In this document: positions 39,183 to 47,432 of the stretch, piece after piece
Position numbering within the stretch: the stretch's first letter is position 1
Layout of the letters: each line of letters opens with the position of its first letter
Origin: B1 sp034439755
GTDB taxonomy: Bacteria; Bacteroidota; Bacteroidia; UKL13-3
Assembly: GCA_034439755.1 (NCBI GenBank)
Contig: JAWXAZ010000064.1
Location: 1-60,609, forward strand
Length of the DNA stretch: 60,609 nucleotides
Direction of reading: 5' to 3'
Translations under genes and position numbers: made by a program
The notes under the pieces: model-generated
What the model saw: only the letters and a program-made list of their open reading frames with translations
Databases searched by the model: none
What the model was told of the DNA's origin: nothing

Positions 39183-40310
39183 ATGACGAATATTCAATTA
39201 ATTGGAGACATTTCCAAGAAAACCTTTGGTACAGAAAGTCAAATTTGGCATGGAGAAAATTATGAACTACTAAATCTCGAATCTACTCATAAATTTGACC
39301 CTAGCAAATTGGCTGGAAAACCTAACAATTTATGGAGATACAGCGATTCAATTCCCATCAACAATACAGAAAATTGTGTAACTTTTGAGGAAGGATTTAC
39401 CCCCCTAATTCCAATCACTTTCTCTAACAAAAATAAGGCCTGGGTTAAACAAGACTATTTATTCCCTACCGGAAGTTACAAGGATAGAGGGGCAAGTGTA
39501 CTCATTAGTAAGATTAAAGAGCTGGGAATTAAACATATAGTTCAAGATAGCAGTGGAAATGCAGGCGCTTCTATTGCGGCCTACGCAAAAAGAGCCAATA
39601 TTTCTTGCGATATTTATTTACCTGCAGATACTTCTGAAGCAAAAATTACCCAAATTGCGGCTTATGGCGCAAAAATTATCAAAGTAAACGGTAACAGAAA
39701 GGAAACTGCTAATCAAGCGTTTGAAGCTGCAAAATCAAGTTATTATGCCAGCCATTGTTTTAATCCCTTTTTCTTTGAAGGAACAAAAACTTTTGCCTAC
39801 GAAGTCTGCGAACAACTAAATTGGAAATCGCCAGATGCCGTGGTTCTGCCAGCCGGAAATGGAACTCTATTATTGGGTTGCTATATTGGATTTAAAGAGC
39901 TTGCTTTGGCAGGTATTATTTCTAAAATACCCAAAATTATTGCCATACAAACCGAGGCTTGTCAACCCCTAAAATTGGCTTCAGAAAGCCAAAATTTTAA
40001 CCCCCAAACATACGAAAGTGGCTATACCTTGGCCGAAGGCATTGCCATTCCAAACCCCATTAGACAGAAACAAATGTTAGATGCTTTAAAGCAAACAAAT
40101 GGGAAAATTTTGCTTGTTTCGGAAACGGAAATTATACAGGCATGGAAAGAAATGGCCAATCAAGGATTTTATATTGAACCCACCTCAGCAGCAACAATTG
40201 CAGGCTTAATGAAATTTCAAGAGGAGGGTAATGATGAATTGGTAGTTAGCCTATTTTCTGGAAGTGGCCTAAAATCGACCGAAAAGATTGCCAAAATCCT
40301 AAAATCATAA
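39183..40310 (+). CDS. thrC: Threonine synthase-like PLP enzyme
   Basis: A 375-residue fold-type II PLP enzyme that most closely resembles threonine synthase, which turns O-phosphohomoserine into threonine. The PLP Lys is Lys100 in FPTGSYKDRG. QDSSGNAGASIAAYA holds the substrate loop, LPAGNGTLLLG the phosphate-binding loop, and SLFSGSGLK closes the site. The N terminus (GGW-like LWRYSDSIPI, then EEGFTPL) fits the family. Isolated from thrA/thrB, so homologous roles on related substrates remain possible. Confidence 0.85.
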   Translation: MTNIQLIGDISKKTFGTESQIWHGENYELLNLESTHKFDPSKLAGKPNNLWRYSDSIPINNTENCVTFEEGFTPLIPITFSNKNKAWVKQDYLFPTGSYKDRGASVLISKIKELGIKHIVQDSSGNAGASIAAYAKRANISCDIYLPADTSEAKITQIAAYGAKIIKVNGNRKETANQAFEAAKSSYYASHCFNPFFFEGTKTFAYEVCEQLNWKSPDAVVLPAGNGTLLLGCYIGFKELALAGIISKIPKIIAIQTEACQPLKLASESQNFNPQTYESGYTLAEGIAIPNPIRQKQMLDALKQTNGKILLVSETEIIQAWKEMANQGFYIEPTSAATIAGLMKFQEEGNDELVVSLFSGSGLKSTEKIAKILKS

Positions 40311-40499
40311 GCAAATTTGCTTGTAACAATCAACCTAGTTTATGCGTTTAATGCTTTTAGGCGAGTGGAAATTTCGAAATTAAAATTTATTCGAAATAAT
40401 ATTTTTCAATGAATTCAATTTTGCTCATTATATTTACCTCCTTAATTTAGGGCAATTAAGTCGTAAAGGCCTATTAATCTAAATAAACATAAATAATAG

Positions 40500-40549
40500 A
40501 TGCATAATCGGAGGAGATGAAACATCTAAGTATAGCTGAATGCGAATGA
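40500..40549 (+). other. Two chained mini-ORFs before the foldase gene
   Basis: A 6-codon ORF (ATG 40500, stop 40518-40520, MHNRRR) overlaps by ATGA a 10-codon ORF (ATG 40517, stop 40547-40549, MKHLSIAECE), whose stop in turn overlaps by ATGA the foldase ATG at 40546. A GGAGGAG run at 40510-40516 abuts the second ATG. This may be coupling or chance. Confidence 0.25.
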
Positions 40550-41886
40550 AGAAAGTAATTATTTTTTGCCTAATGGCTATTTTGGGGTCAACCATCAAAG
40601 CACAAGTTGTAGACGAAATTGTGGCTGTGGTTGCAGACAAAATTATTCTAAGGTATGATATTGAAATAGCTTATGAACAAGCTGCAAGAGAAAGCGGACT
40701 CACACACGATTCTATTAAATGCTTGATATTAGAACAAAAGCTCATTGAAAACCTGCTTATTATTAAAGCTCAAGTTGATTCGCTCCCAATTAGTGAAGAA
40801 AGGGTGGATGCAGAACTAGACGAAAGAATCAGGTATTTTGCCCAACAATACGGCGGAGAGAAAGCATTAGAAGAGATTTACGGCAAAAGCATTTCAGATA
40901 TTAAAGCAAGTAATAGAGAACGAATCAAAAACAACCAATTAGCCTCGGCTATGATGGCAAAAATTACTGGAAATGTAAAAGTTACTCCCACCGATATCAA
41001 GAATTTTTTCAATGAAATACCCAAAGATAGCCTACCCTATTTTTCTGCTGAAGTAGAATTGGCTCAAATCGTAATAGAGCCAAAAATTAGCAAAATATCT
41101 AAACAAGCTGCACTCGAAAAAGTCACCGAATTAAGAAGGAGAATTGTTGAGGATGGAGATAAATTTAGCACCTTAGCCCTAATATATTCCGACGATAAAC
41201 TTTCTGCCATGAAGGGTGGCGAACTTGGCTATTTTGGTCGGGGAATGATGGTTCCCGAGTTCGAAGGAGCCGCCTTTAGGCTAAAACCAGATAGTATCTC
41301 TAAAGTAATTGAAACTAAATATGGCTACCACATAATACAAGCCATTCAAAGAAAAGGTGAAGAAGTAAATGCAAGACACATCCTTATTATGCCCAAAATT
41401 TATTCTTCAGACATTGAATTGGCAAGAGAAAAAGTTGACAGCCTGATCCAAATAATAAAAATGGATTCTCTTAGCTTTGAGGATGCCGCAAAAAAGAATT
41501 CTGATGATGAGGTAACAAAAAATAGCGGTGGATTTATTGGGTCGGGAGGCCTAGGAAACACTCATATTCCAGTGGATGAACTTAGCAAAGAATTAAACAT
41601 CAATGTTCAAGCCATGGAGGTTGGCGACATTTCAGAGCCAGAACTAATAACCCTTCCAGGGCCAGATCAGAAAAAGGCTTGGCGTGTTTTTTACCTCAAA
41701 AGTGAAACACCGCCACATAGGGCAAATTTAGTAGATGATTACCAAAAATTGCAATCGATGGCCTTCAATAAAAAGCAACAAACTACCCGTCAAAAATGGA
41801 TAGAAAGGTACCGAAAACAATTTTACATTCAAGTAAATGGACCTTTGGCAGAATGCCCTCAAATTAAAGACTGGATTCAAAAATAA
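40546..41886 (+). CDS. SurA-like periplasmic peptidyl-prolyl isomerase (parvulin)
   Basis: A 446-residue periplasmic chaperone/isomerase. Signal peptide MKKVIIFCLMAILGSTIKAQ; the ATG at 40540 (MRMKK) is equally possible. After a SurA N-terminal helical region (~20-150) come two parvulin domains: ~165-270 (VELAQIVIEP...GGELGYFGRGMMVPEFEGAAF...TKYGYHIIQ) and ~275-385 (NARHILIMPK...DDEVTKNSGGFIG). It should help outer-membrane proteins, including T9SS and barrel parts, to fold. It is followed after 9 nt by the MoxR ATPase gene. Confidence 0.9.
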   Translation: MKKVIIFCLMAILGSTIKAQVVDEIVAVVADKIILRYDIEIAYEQAARESGLTHDSIKCLILEQKLIENLLIIKAQVDSLPISEERVDAELDERIRYFAQQYGGEKALEEIYGKSISDIKASNRERIKNNQLASAMMAKITGNVKVTPTDIKNFFNEIPKDSLPYFSAEVELAQIVIEPKISKISKQAALEKVTELRRRIVEDGDKFSTLALIYSDDKLSAMKGGELGYFGRGMMVPEFEGAAFRLKPDSISKVIETKYGYHIIQAIQRKGEEVNARHILIMPKIYSSDIELAREKVDSLIQIIKMDSLSFEDAAKKNSDDEVTKNSGGFIGSGGLGNTHIPVDELSKELNINVQAMEVGDISEPELITLPGPDQKKAWRVFYLKSETPPHRANLVDDYQKLQSMAFNKKQQTTRQKWIERYRKQFYIQVNGPLAECPQIKDWIQK

Positions 41887-41895
41887 TACTTATCA

Positions 41896-42861
41896 ATGTT
41901 ATCATTTTCAAACGATGCCGAAGCGGCAAAAGCGCTTCAACAAAAGTACAATGAGTTAAAAGCAGAAATAGCTAAGGTTATCATTGGCCAAGACGATGTA
42001 GTGGATGCTGTTTTAATATCAATTTTTTGCAATGGACACTCTCTTTTAATTGGTCTTCCAGGCCTTGCAAAAACATTACTCATTAAGTCAATTTCTGAGG
42101 TTTTAGATTTAAAGTTTAGCAGAATTCAGTTTACCCCCGATTTAATGCCAAGCGACATTACCGGTTCAGAAATTTTAGACGAAAAAAGAGAATTTAAATT
42201 CATTAGAGGTCCCATTTTTGCCAATATTATTTTGGCAGATGAAATAAACAGAACGCCTCCTAAAACACAAGCGGCTTTGCTAGAAGCCATGCAAGAAAAA
42301 GCCATTACAACTGCCGGTAAAATGCATAAGTTGGATGAGCCATTTTTTGTATTGGCAACCCAAAACCCAATAGAACAAGAGGGAACCTATCCTTTACCTG
42401 AAGCTCAATTAGATAGATTTATGTTTAATGTGCTTTTGGATTACCCAAAATTTGAAGAGGAATTAGAAGTTGTAAGAAGCACTACAGGCAACAAATCAGT
42501 ATCACTAAACAAAATTTTACACGCACAAGAAATTTTGTATTTTCAACAATTAGTTAGGCGTGTGCCGGTGGCAGAAAACGTATTGCATTACGCGGTTTCC
42601 TTAGTCAGTAAAACACGTCCAAACACAGAATTATCGGGCAAAATGGCCAATGAATATTTAGAATATGGTGCTGGTCCAAGAGCAGGCCAATTTTTACTTA
42701 TGGGCGCTAAATGTCATGCATTAATAAAGGGCAAATTTTCGCCAGATATTGAGGATGTAAAAGCCGTTGCAAAAAATGTTTTGAGACACAGACTCATTAG
42801 AAACTTTAAAGCGGAGGCAGAAGGAATTAGTGCAGAAAAAATCATAGAAAGCTTTTTATAA
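41896..42861 (+). CDS. MoxR-family AAA+ ATPase
   Basis: A 321-residue ATPase. Walker A is GLPGLAKT (53-60) and Walker B is ILADEINRT (Asp115, Glu116); the family segment LATQNPIEQEGTYPLPEAQLDRF is intact. MoxR proteins act as chaperones that mature partner proteins, often with adjacent VWA/DUF58 partners. Here none follows: the next gene (lutB) converges 7 nt away. Sited right after the SurA-like gene, so it may share its transcript. Confidence 0.92.
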   Translation: MLSFSNDAEAAKALQQKYNELKAEIAKVIIGQDDVVDAVLISIFCNGHSLLIGLPGLAKTLLIKSISEVLDLKFSRIQFTPDLMPSDITGSEILDEKREFKFIRGPIFANIILADEINRTPPKTQAALLEAMQEKAITTAGKMHKLDEPFFVLATQNPIEQEGTYPLPEAQLDRFMFNVLLDYPKFEEELEVVRSTTGNKSVSLNKILHAQEILYFQQLVRRVPVAENVLHYAVSLVSKTRPNTELSGKMANEYLEYGAGPRAGQFLLMGAKCHALIKGKFSPDIEDVKAVAKNVLRHRLIRNFKAEAEGISAEKIIESFL

Positions 42862-42868
42862 AACCGTT

Positions 42869-44245
42869 CTAGGATTTTTCGTTTTTTTCTCGCCACAATT
42901 GATTAAAAGATTTATCGGCAATTTTTGGAAACTCCCTTTGATCGCCCCAATCCGATTTATAAAACTGCTTAAAGGTAAAGTTCTTGAGAGAGGCTGGTCT
43001 ATTTAAGGCCTTTCTACTTAACATTAGCTTCTTCCAAGTATACCAAGCCAACTTGTCGCCCGTATTTTCAATGCCTAAAACCACACCTTCGTGCCTATTT
43101 CTTAAAAGGTGGTTGTGTAAGTCAATTTTTACCGGACAAATATCAGAGCATTTACCACAAATGGTAGAAGCATTACTTAAGTATTGAAAATCAGTTAAGC
43201 CTTGTTGCAAAGGCCCAACTACTTGTCCTATTGGACCACCTCTATAACTTTGGTAATTTTCATCTCCACCCATCACTTTAAAAATTGGGCAAACATTGCT
43301 ACATGCGCCGCATTTTATACAACTCAAGGCCTGTCTTTGATCTTGAGTAGCCAATAAATTTGAACGGCCATTATCAATTAAGATTACAATAAACTCACTT
43401 GGGCCGTCTTGATCTTCTCTAAAACTTGGTCCGGTAATGGTATTATAGGTGGCTAATTGTTGACCGGTTGAATGAGTAGAAAGCAAACTAAAAAACAATT
43501 CCAAATCACTCAAACTGGGCAAAATTTTATCGATAGAAGCTACCACTAAATGCGTTTTTGCAAAGGCAAAACTAAGTCTTGCATTACCCCCATTCTCGGT
43601 TATAGCAACTGATCCAGCATCCGAAATTAAAAAATTAGCTCCCGTAATTCCAATATCTGCCTCAAAAAAATCTTGTCTAAGTTCTGCCCTTATATCACTT
43701 ACCCACTCTGCTTGATCGGCTTCTAAAGACGACCTAATTTTTTTGTTTAAGGTTTGTCCTATTTGATCCAATTTCTGGTTAATAGCAGGTAAAATAGGGT
43801 GATATGCCTTTGCGCCCGCCAAATCGATCACATAATCGCCAAAATCAGTCTCAGATAACTTTGCTCCTTGCGCCCTTAAGTGCTTTACTAACCCAATTTC
43901 ATTGCACAAATCTGATTTACTTTTGACAATTTTTGTGCTATTTGTTCTTTTAATAATTGCATCAATTTCTGCCAAAGCATTTTGAGCGTCGTATGCCCAA
44001 ACAACCTTCCCCCCTTTTCTAATAACTGATGCTTCAAAATCTACTAGATACTTATCTAAGTTTTCTGCAACTTTCCATTTAGTATAGGCCGCACGTTGCC
44101 GAGCGAGTTCGAGGTTTGAAAACTCCTGAAGCCCATTTAAGCCTCGGGCAGATAATTCATTTAGCACAAATTCCATTCTTTGCCTATAGTCTTTATCGGC
44201 AATTTTTAGTTCTGCTTCATTAATAAATTTCTCTTTTGCTTGCAT
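42869..44245 (-). CDS. lutB: LutB/LldF-type iron-sulfur lactate oxidation protein
   Basis: A 458-residue protein. The N-terminal ~300 residues are the LUD domain (ITGANFLISDAGSVAITENGG). A ferredoxin-like segment with two cluster motifs follows, CIKCGACSNVCPIFK and CGKCSDICPVKIDLHNHL, then a C-terminal tail. In other bacteria LutABC oxidises L-lactate to pyruvate; the usual partners lutA and lutC are not in the window. Separated by 53 nt from panC upstream on the same strand, but with its own promoter. Confidence 0.88.
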   Translation of the reverse strand: MQAKEKFINEAELKIADKDYRQRMEFVLNELSARGLNGLQEFSNLELARQRAAYTKWKVAENLDKYLVDFEASVIRKGGKVVWAYDAQNALAEIDAIIKRTNSTKIVKSKSDLCNEIGLVKHLRAQGAKLSETDFGDYVIDLAGAKAYHPILPAINQKLDQIGQTLNKKIRSSLEADQAEWVSDIRAELRQDFFEADIGITGANFLISDAGSVAITENGGNARLSFAFAKTHLVVASIDKILPSLSDLELFFSLLSTHSTGQQLATYNTITGPSFREDQDGPSEFIVILIDNGRSNLLATQDQRQALSCIKCGACSNVCPIFKVMGGDENYQSYRGGPIGQVVGPLQQGLTDFQYLSNASTICGKCSDICPVKIDLHNHLLRNRHEGVVLGIENTGDKLAWYTWKKLMLSRKALNRPASLKNFTFKQFYKSDWGDQREFPKIADKSFNQLWREKNEKS

Positions 44246-44274
44246 TAGGCTTTATTTGAAATTATCTTGATTTC

Positions 44275-44304
44275 CAAAAATAAACAATTTTTCTTCAATC
44301 ACAA
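44275..44304 (-). promoter_or_regulatory. Promoter of lutB
   Basis: On the minus strand TTG (44302-44304), a 19-nt spacer, then TATTTTTG (44275-44282). It matches both Bacteroidota elements and lies about 30 nt before the lutB ATG, partly within the panC 3' end. Confidence 0.5.
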
Positions 44305-45153
44305 CTCCTCCCTCCAATAGAGCAGTATATTATCTATTAGTCGGGTTTTCCCTAATGTCACGGCTACCAGCGCAACGGCTTTTGGTTCGAACCGAACTAA
44401 TTCTTTTAAAGTAACCGGATTGCACACGCTGATGTATTCAATTATAAAATTGCCTTTTAACAACAATTCCTTTGCCTGCTCTATTCCATGAAGCCAATTT
44501 TGGGCATCCCAATTTGTTTGAATGAGGGATAAGCTCTGAAATATTTGATTTGCCATATTGCGTTCTTTTAAGGATAAGCGCACATTTCTGCTACTCATGG
44601 CCAACCCATCTTGTTCTCTGGCGATGAGACATAAATTAAATACCACTTGAGGGAAGCTTCGCCTAATTAGGGTATCAACCACCAAACATTGCTGATAATC
44701 CTTTTGTCCAAAAAACACTTGGTTAGGCTCAATTATAGAAAACAACTTCCTTAAAATAGTTACCACGCCATCGAAATGACCGGGCCTACTTTCGCCTTCA
44801 AGAACATGAATAAACTCGCCATAATCGCTCGACGATTCTTTTTCAAGATCATTTCCGTATATATCTTCCACCCCTGGATGAAAAAGAATATCACAATTAG
44901 ATTCCAATAGCAATTGCATATCCTTTTCTATGGTGCGTGGGTAAGAGGCTAAATCGCTCGCATGGTTAAATTGTGTTGGATTTACAAAAATACTGCAAAC
45001 AACTAAATCACATTTTTCTTTGGCTTGGTTAATCAAAGAAATATGTCCGGCATGCAGGGCACCCATAGTTGGAACGAACCCAATTTGGCTTCCTTCTGCT
45101 CTTTTTTGAAGAATATAACGGTGAATATCGGCTGACTTTTGAAAGAAAATCAC
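44299..45153 (-). CDS. panC: Pantoate--beta-alanine ligase
   Basis: A 284-residue cytosolic enzyme that joins pantoate and beta-alanine with ATP to make pantothenate, on the way to coenzyme A. Class I nucleotidyltransferase signature VPTMGALHAGH (28-37, His34 and His37) is present, with the pantoate-binding FVNPTQF and FFGQKDYQQ segments and SSRNVRLS (KMSKS-like). Divergent from the GT5-like gene, as in many Bacteroidota. Confidence 0.95.
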   Translation of the reverse strand: MIFFQKSADIHRYILQKRAEGSQIGFVPTMGALHAGHISLINQAKEKCDLVVCSIFVNPTQFNHASDLASYPRTIEKDMQLLLESNCDILFHPGVEDIYGNDLEKESSSDYGEFIHVLEGESRPGHFDGVVTILRKLFSIIEPNQVFFGQKDYQQCLVVDTLIRRSFPQVVFNLCLIAREQDGLAMSSRNVRLSLKERNMANQIFQSLSLIQTNWDAQNWLHGIEQAKELLLKGNFIIEYISVCNPVTLKELVRFEPKAVALVAVTLGKTRLIDNILLYWREEL

Positions 45154-45234
45154 TTTATGCTTTGGTTTTCAGTGGTATAGAATAATAAGTGTCCTAATTG
45201 GGGCGAATATTAAGAAAATTATTAACATTTTACC

Positions 45235-45242
45235 TAACTTTG
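45235..45242 (+). promoter_or_regulatory. Candidate -7 box of the GT5-like gene
   Basis: TAACTTTG, an exact TAnnTTTG match followed by C, 25 nt before the ATG at 45268. No suitable -33 TTG. Confidence 0.4.
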
Positions 45243-45267
45243 CATACTTTTTTTAACCTAAGTGAGT

Positions 45268-46086
45268 ATGACAAAAAAGAGAGTTCTGTTCATTTCTTCT
45301 GAAATGACTCCTTTCCTGAAAGTAAGTAGTGTGGGTGAACTGGCAAGAATGTTGCCGCAAGCTATCCAAGAGAAAGACAACGAGATAAGGGTATTAATGC
45401 CAAGATTTGGTTGCATCAATGAGCGACGTAATAGGTTACATGAGGTTGTAAGACTGAGCGGAATTAATATTACGATTGATGACAATGATAATCCGTTGAC
45501 AATCAAGGTAGCTTCTTTACCAGAAGCCAAAATGCAAGTTTATTTCTTGGACAACGAGGATTTCTTCCATCGAAAATTTGTGTACACCGATGAAAACAAT
45601 GCTTTTTACGGCGACAACGATGAAAGAACCATTTTCTTTTGCAAAGGAGCGCTTGAAACGGTGAAAAAGCTTGGCTGGCAGCCAGATATCATTCATTGTC
45701 AAGGTTGGATGACAAGTTTAATCCCACTTTATTTAAAAACAATATACAAAGATGAGCCAGTATTCCGTTTGGCAAAAGTAGTATATTCAGTTTTTGAAAA
45801 TCAATTTGACGAAAATATGGGAAAAGAGTTTGGCAGAAAGGCCAGCTTAAACGCTATAGACAATAAGCAAGTTTCTTCATTGGCAAATGCCACTTGTTCT
45901 GATTTGTATATGTCTGGTATTACCCATGCCGATGCCTTAGTTAAAGCCAGTAACGAAATTGATCCAGAAGTTACTAAATTTATTAAAAAGCAAAAGGGCA
46001 AACTTGTCATTGAACATTCAGAGAATGAAGATAATATTGATGCTTATATAGATTTATATGACACATTACTTCAGCGCCAGAACTAG
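45268..46086 (+). CDS. Glycogen-synthase-like (GT5 N-terminal domain) protein, probably non-catalytic
   Basis: A 272-residue protein that matches only the N-terminal half of glycogen/starch synthases (VLFISSEMTPFLK..., GWQPDIIHC...W, PLYLKT). The ADP-glucose motif K-T-G-G-L has become KVSSV (Lys18 to Val22), and the conserved HxxDWH has become HCQGWM, losing the catalytic His. The GT-B C-terminal half is absent. ATG at 45268 preferred over GTG 45262. Short relatives of this kind occur beside panC in Bacteroidota. It is probably a conserved pseudo-enzyme; its role is unknown. Overlaps the DUF4270 gene by 29 nt. Confidence 0.8.
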   Translation: MTKKRVLFISSEMTPFLKVSSVGELARMLPQAIQEKDNEIRVLMPRFGCINERRNRLHEVVRLSGINITIDDNDNPLTIKVASLPEAKMQVYFLDNEDFFHRKFVYTDENNAFYGDNDERTIFFCKGALETVKKLGWQPDIIHCQGWMTSLIPLYLKTIYKDEPVFRLAKVVYSVFENQFDENMGKEFGRKASLNAIDNKQVSSLANATCSDLYMSGITHADALVKASNEIDPEVTKFIKKQKGKLVIEHSENEDNIDAYIDLYDTLLQRQN

Positions 46087-47425
46087 GGATTTTTTCCTGA
46101 TTACCTTTCTTATTCTAGGGCTGTTTTCGTGTAAAAAAGATACTGAATCTGTGGGTGCTATATTTGTGGGTGCCCGAAATCAGTTTAACACCTCCTTTTC
46201 CGACACGCTTATTGAGTTAAGTGCCTATTCTGTGCAAATGGACTCTGTAATTACTTCAAGGCTTACAGCAATGGCTATTGGAAGCATTAATGACCCTCTT
46301 TTGGGCATTTCTAAGGCTTCGCTTATCACTCAATATGCTTTGCCTGGAAACGAATTTTCTTGGGGAGGGGTAACTAAATTAGACTCGGTGGTATTGCAAT
46401 TGAGGTTTAGAAATTCATTAGCAACTAATGGAACTGCCTTAGAAGATTATTATGGCAACAAGGATTTAGTGCATATATTAAAGGTTTACCTTTTAAAAGA
46501 GGACATTAAAATAGACTCGTTATACTATTCTACTCGCCAATATAAAACGGATGGAATTGAGATGGGTTCTTTTACGGGCAAATACAATTTTAAAGATTCA
46601 CTCACCCTAAATCTTGGTTCAGAAAAAGTAATTTTACCACCACACCTTAGAATTACCATGAATAGCACTTTTAAGGAATTGTTATACAATGGTGAAAAGA
46701 ATGGTTCTTTTACTTCCAATGCTACTTTTAAAGACAATTATAAAGGTTTAGTTATTGTAGATGAAACGCCGGTAAATGCAGGTGAAGGTGCCATTGTATA
46801 TGTAAAATTAACCTCAGATGTTACTGCATTAACGGCCTATTACAGTGATTCGCTTGCCGCAGATTTCCCAATTCTGGGTGGATTAAGAGGCAGTGAGGCT
46901 GCCTATAATTATTATGAACATAAGGATGTGCCTTCTTCAATTTTACAAAAATCTTTTAAAGGAAATCATAGAGATACAGGCTTTGTGCAGCCCTTAACAG
47001 GAAGTAAATTAAGAATTGAGTTTCCTAATCTTTTCAATGTTTTAAACAATCCCAAACTTGCCATAAATGGAGCAGAAATAGTTTTTACGCCGCTTGCTGG
47101 AAGTTTTTCGAATCCTTATACCTTGCCTGCAAGTTTGTCTTTGGTAGGCTCCGATTCTTTAGGAAAAAACATCTTCTTAAAAGACCAATTCACCGAATCG
47201 AGCAGCTATTATGGTGGTGTATTATTAAACAATGCTTATTCCTTTAACATCGTAAGGCACCTACAATTTTTGCTCGATGAGCAGAAAAAAGGCTTCAACT
47301 ACAATTATGGGATGAACCTAATTGTGCGGGCTGATGACCCCGTGACGGCACAACGTGTAATTTTAGATACACGTAATAATAAAGGTACATTCAAACTAAA
47401 ACTAACCTATACGGTTATTAAATAG
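46058..47425 (+). CDS. DUF4270 family lipoprotein
   Basis: A 455-residue protein beginning with a lipoprotein signal (hydrophobic FFLITFLILGLFS, lipobox Cys25 followed by KK). The mature region is the DUF4270 family: TSFSDTLIELSAYSVQMDSVITS..., AMAIGSINDPLLG, and a beta-rich remainder ending in a typical LILDTRNNKGTFKLKLTYT-like strand. Function unknown; expected to sit in the outer membrane. The 29-nt overlap with the GT5-like gene is genuine because the signal peptide needs those codons, so the two are probably translated together. Confidence 0.85.
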   Translation: MTHYFSARTRDFFLITFLILGLFSCKKDTESVGAIFVGARNQFNTSFSDTLIELSAYSVQMDSVITSRLTAMAIGSINDPLLGISKASLITQYALPGNEFSWGGVTKLDSVVLQLRFRNSLATNGTALEDYYGNKDLVHILKVYLLKEDIKIDSLYYSTRQYKTDGIEMGSFTGKYNFKDSLTLNLGSEKVILPPHLRITMNSTFKELLYNGEKNGSFTSNATFKDNYKGLVIVDETPVNAGEGAIVYVKLTSDVTALTAYYSDSLAADFPILGGLRGSEAAYNYYEHKDVPSSILQKSFKGNHRDTGFVQPLTGSKLRIEFPNLFNVLNNPKLAINGAEIVFTPLAGSFSNPYTLPASLSLVGSDSLGKNIFLKDQFTESSSYYGGVLLNNAYSFNIVRHLQFLLDEQKKGFNYNYGMNLIVRADDPVTAQRVILDTRNNKGTFKLKLTYTVIK

Positions 47426-47432
47426 AAAACAA

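Noticed and set aside
41896..42861. MoxR-based defence or gas-vesicle-like system
   Set aside because: The partner genes (VWA, DUF58 or others) that define such systems are missing and the next gene converges on it.
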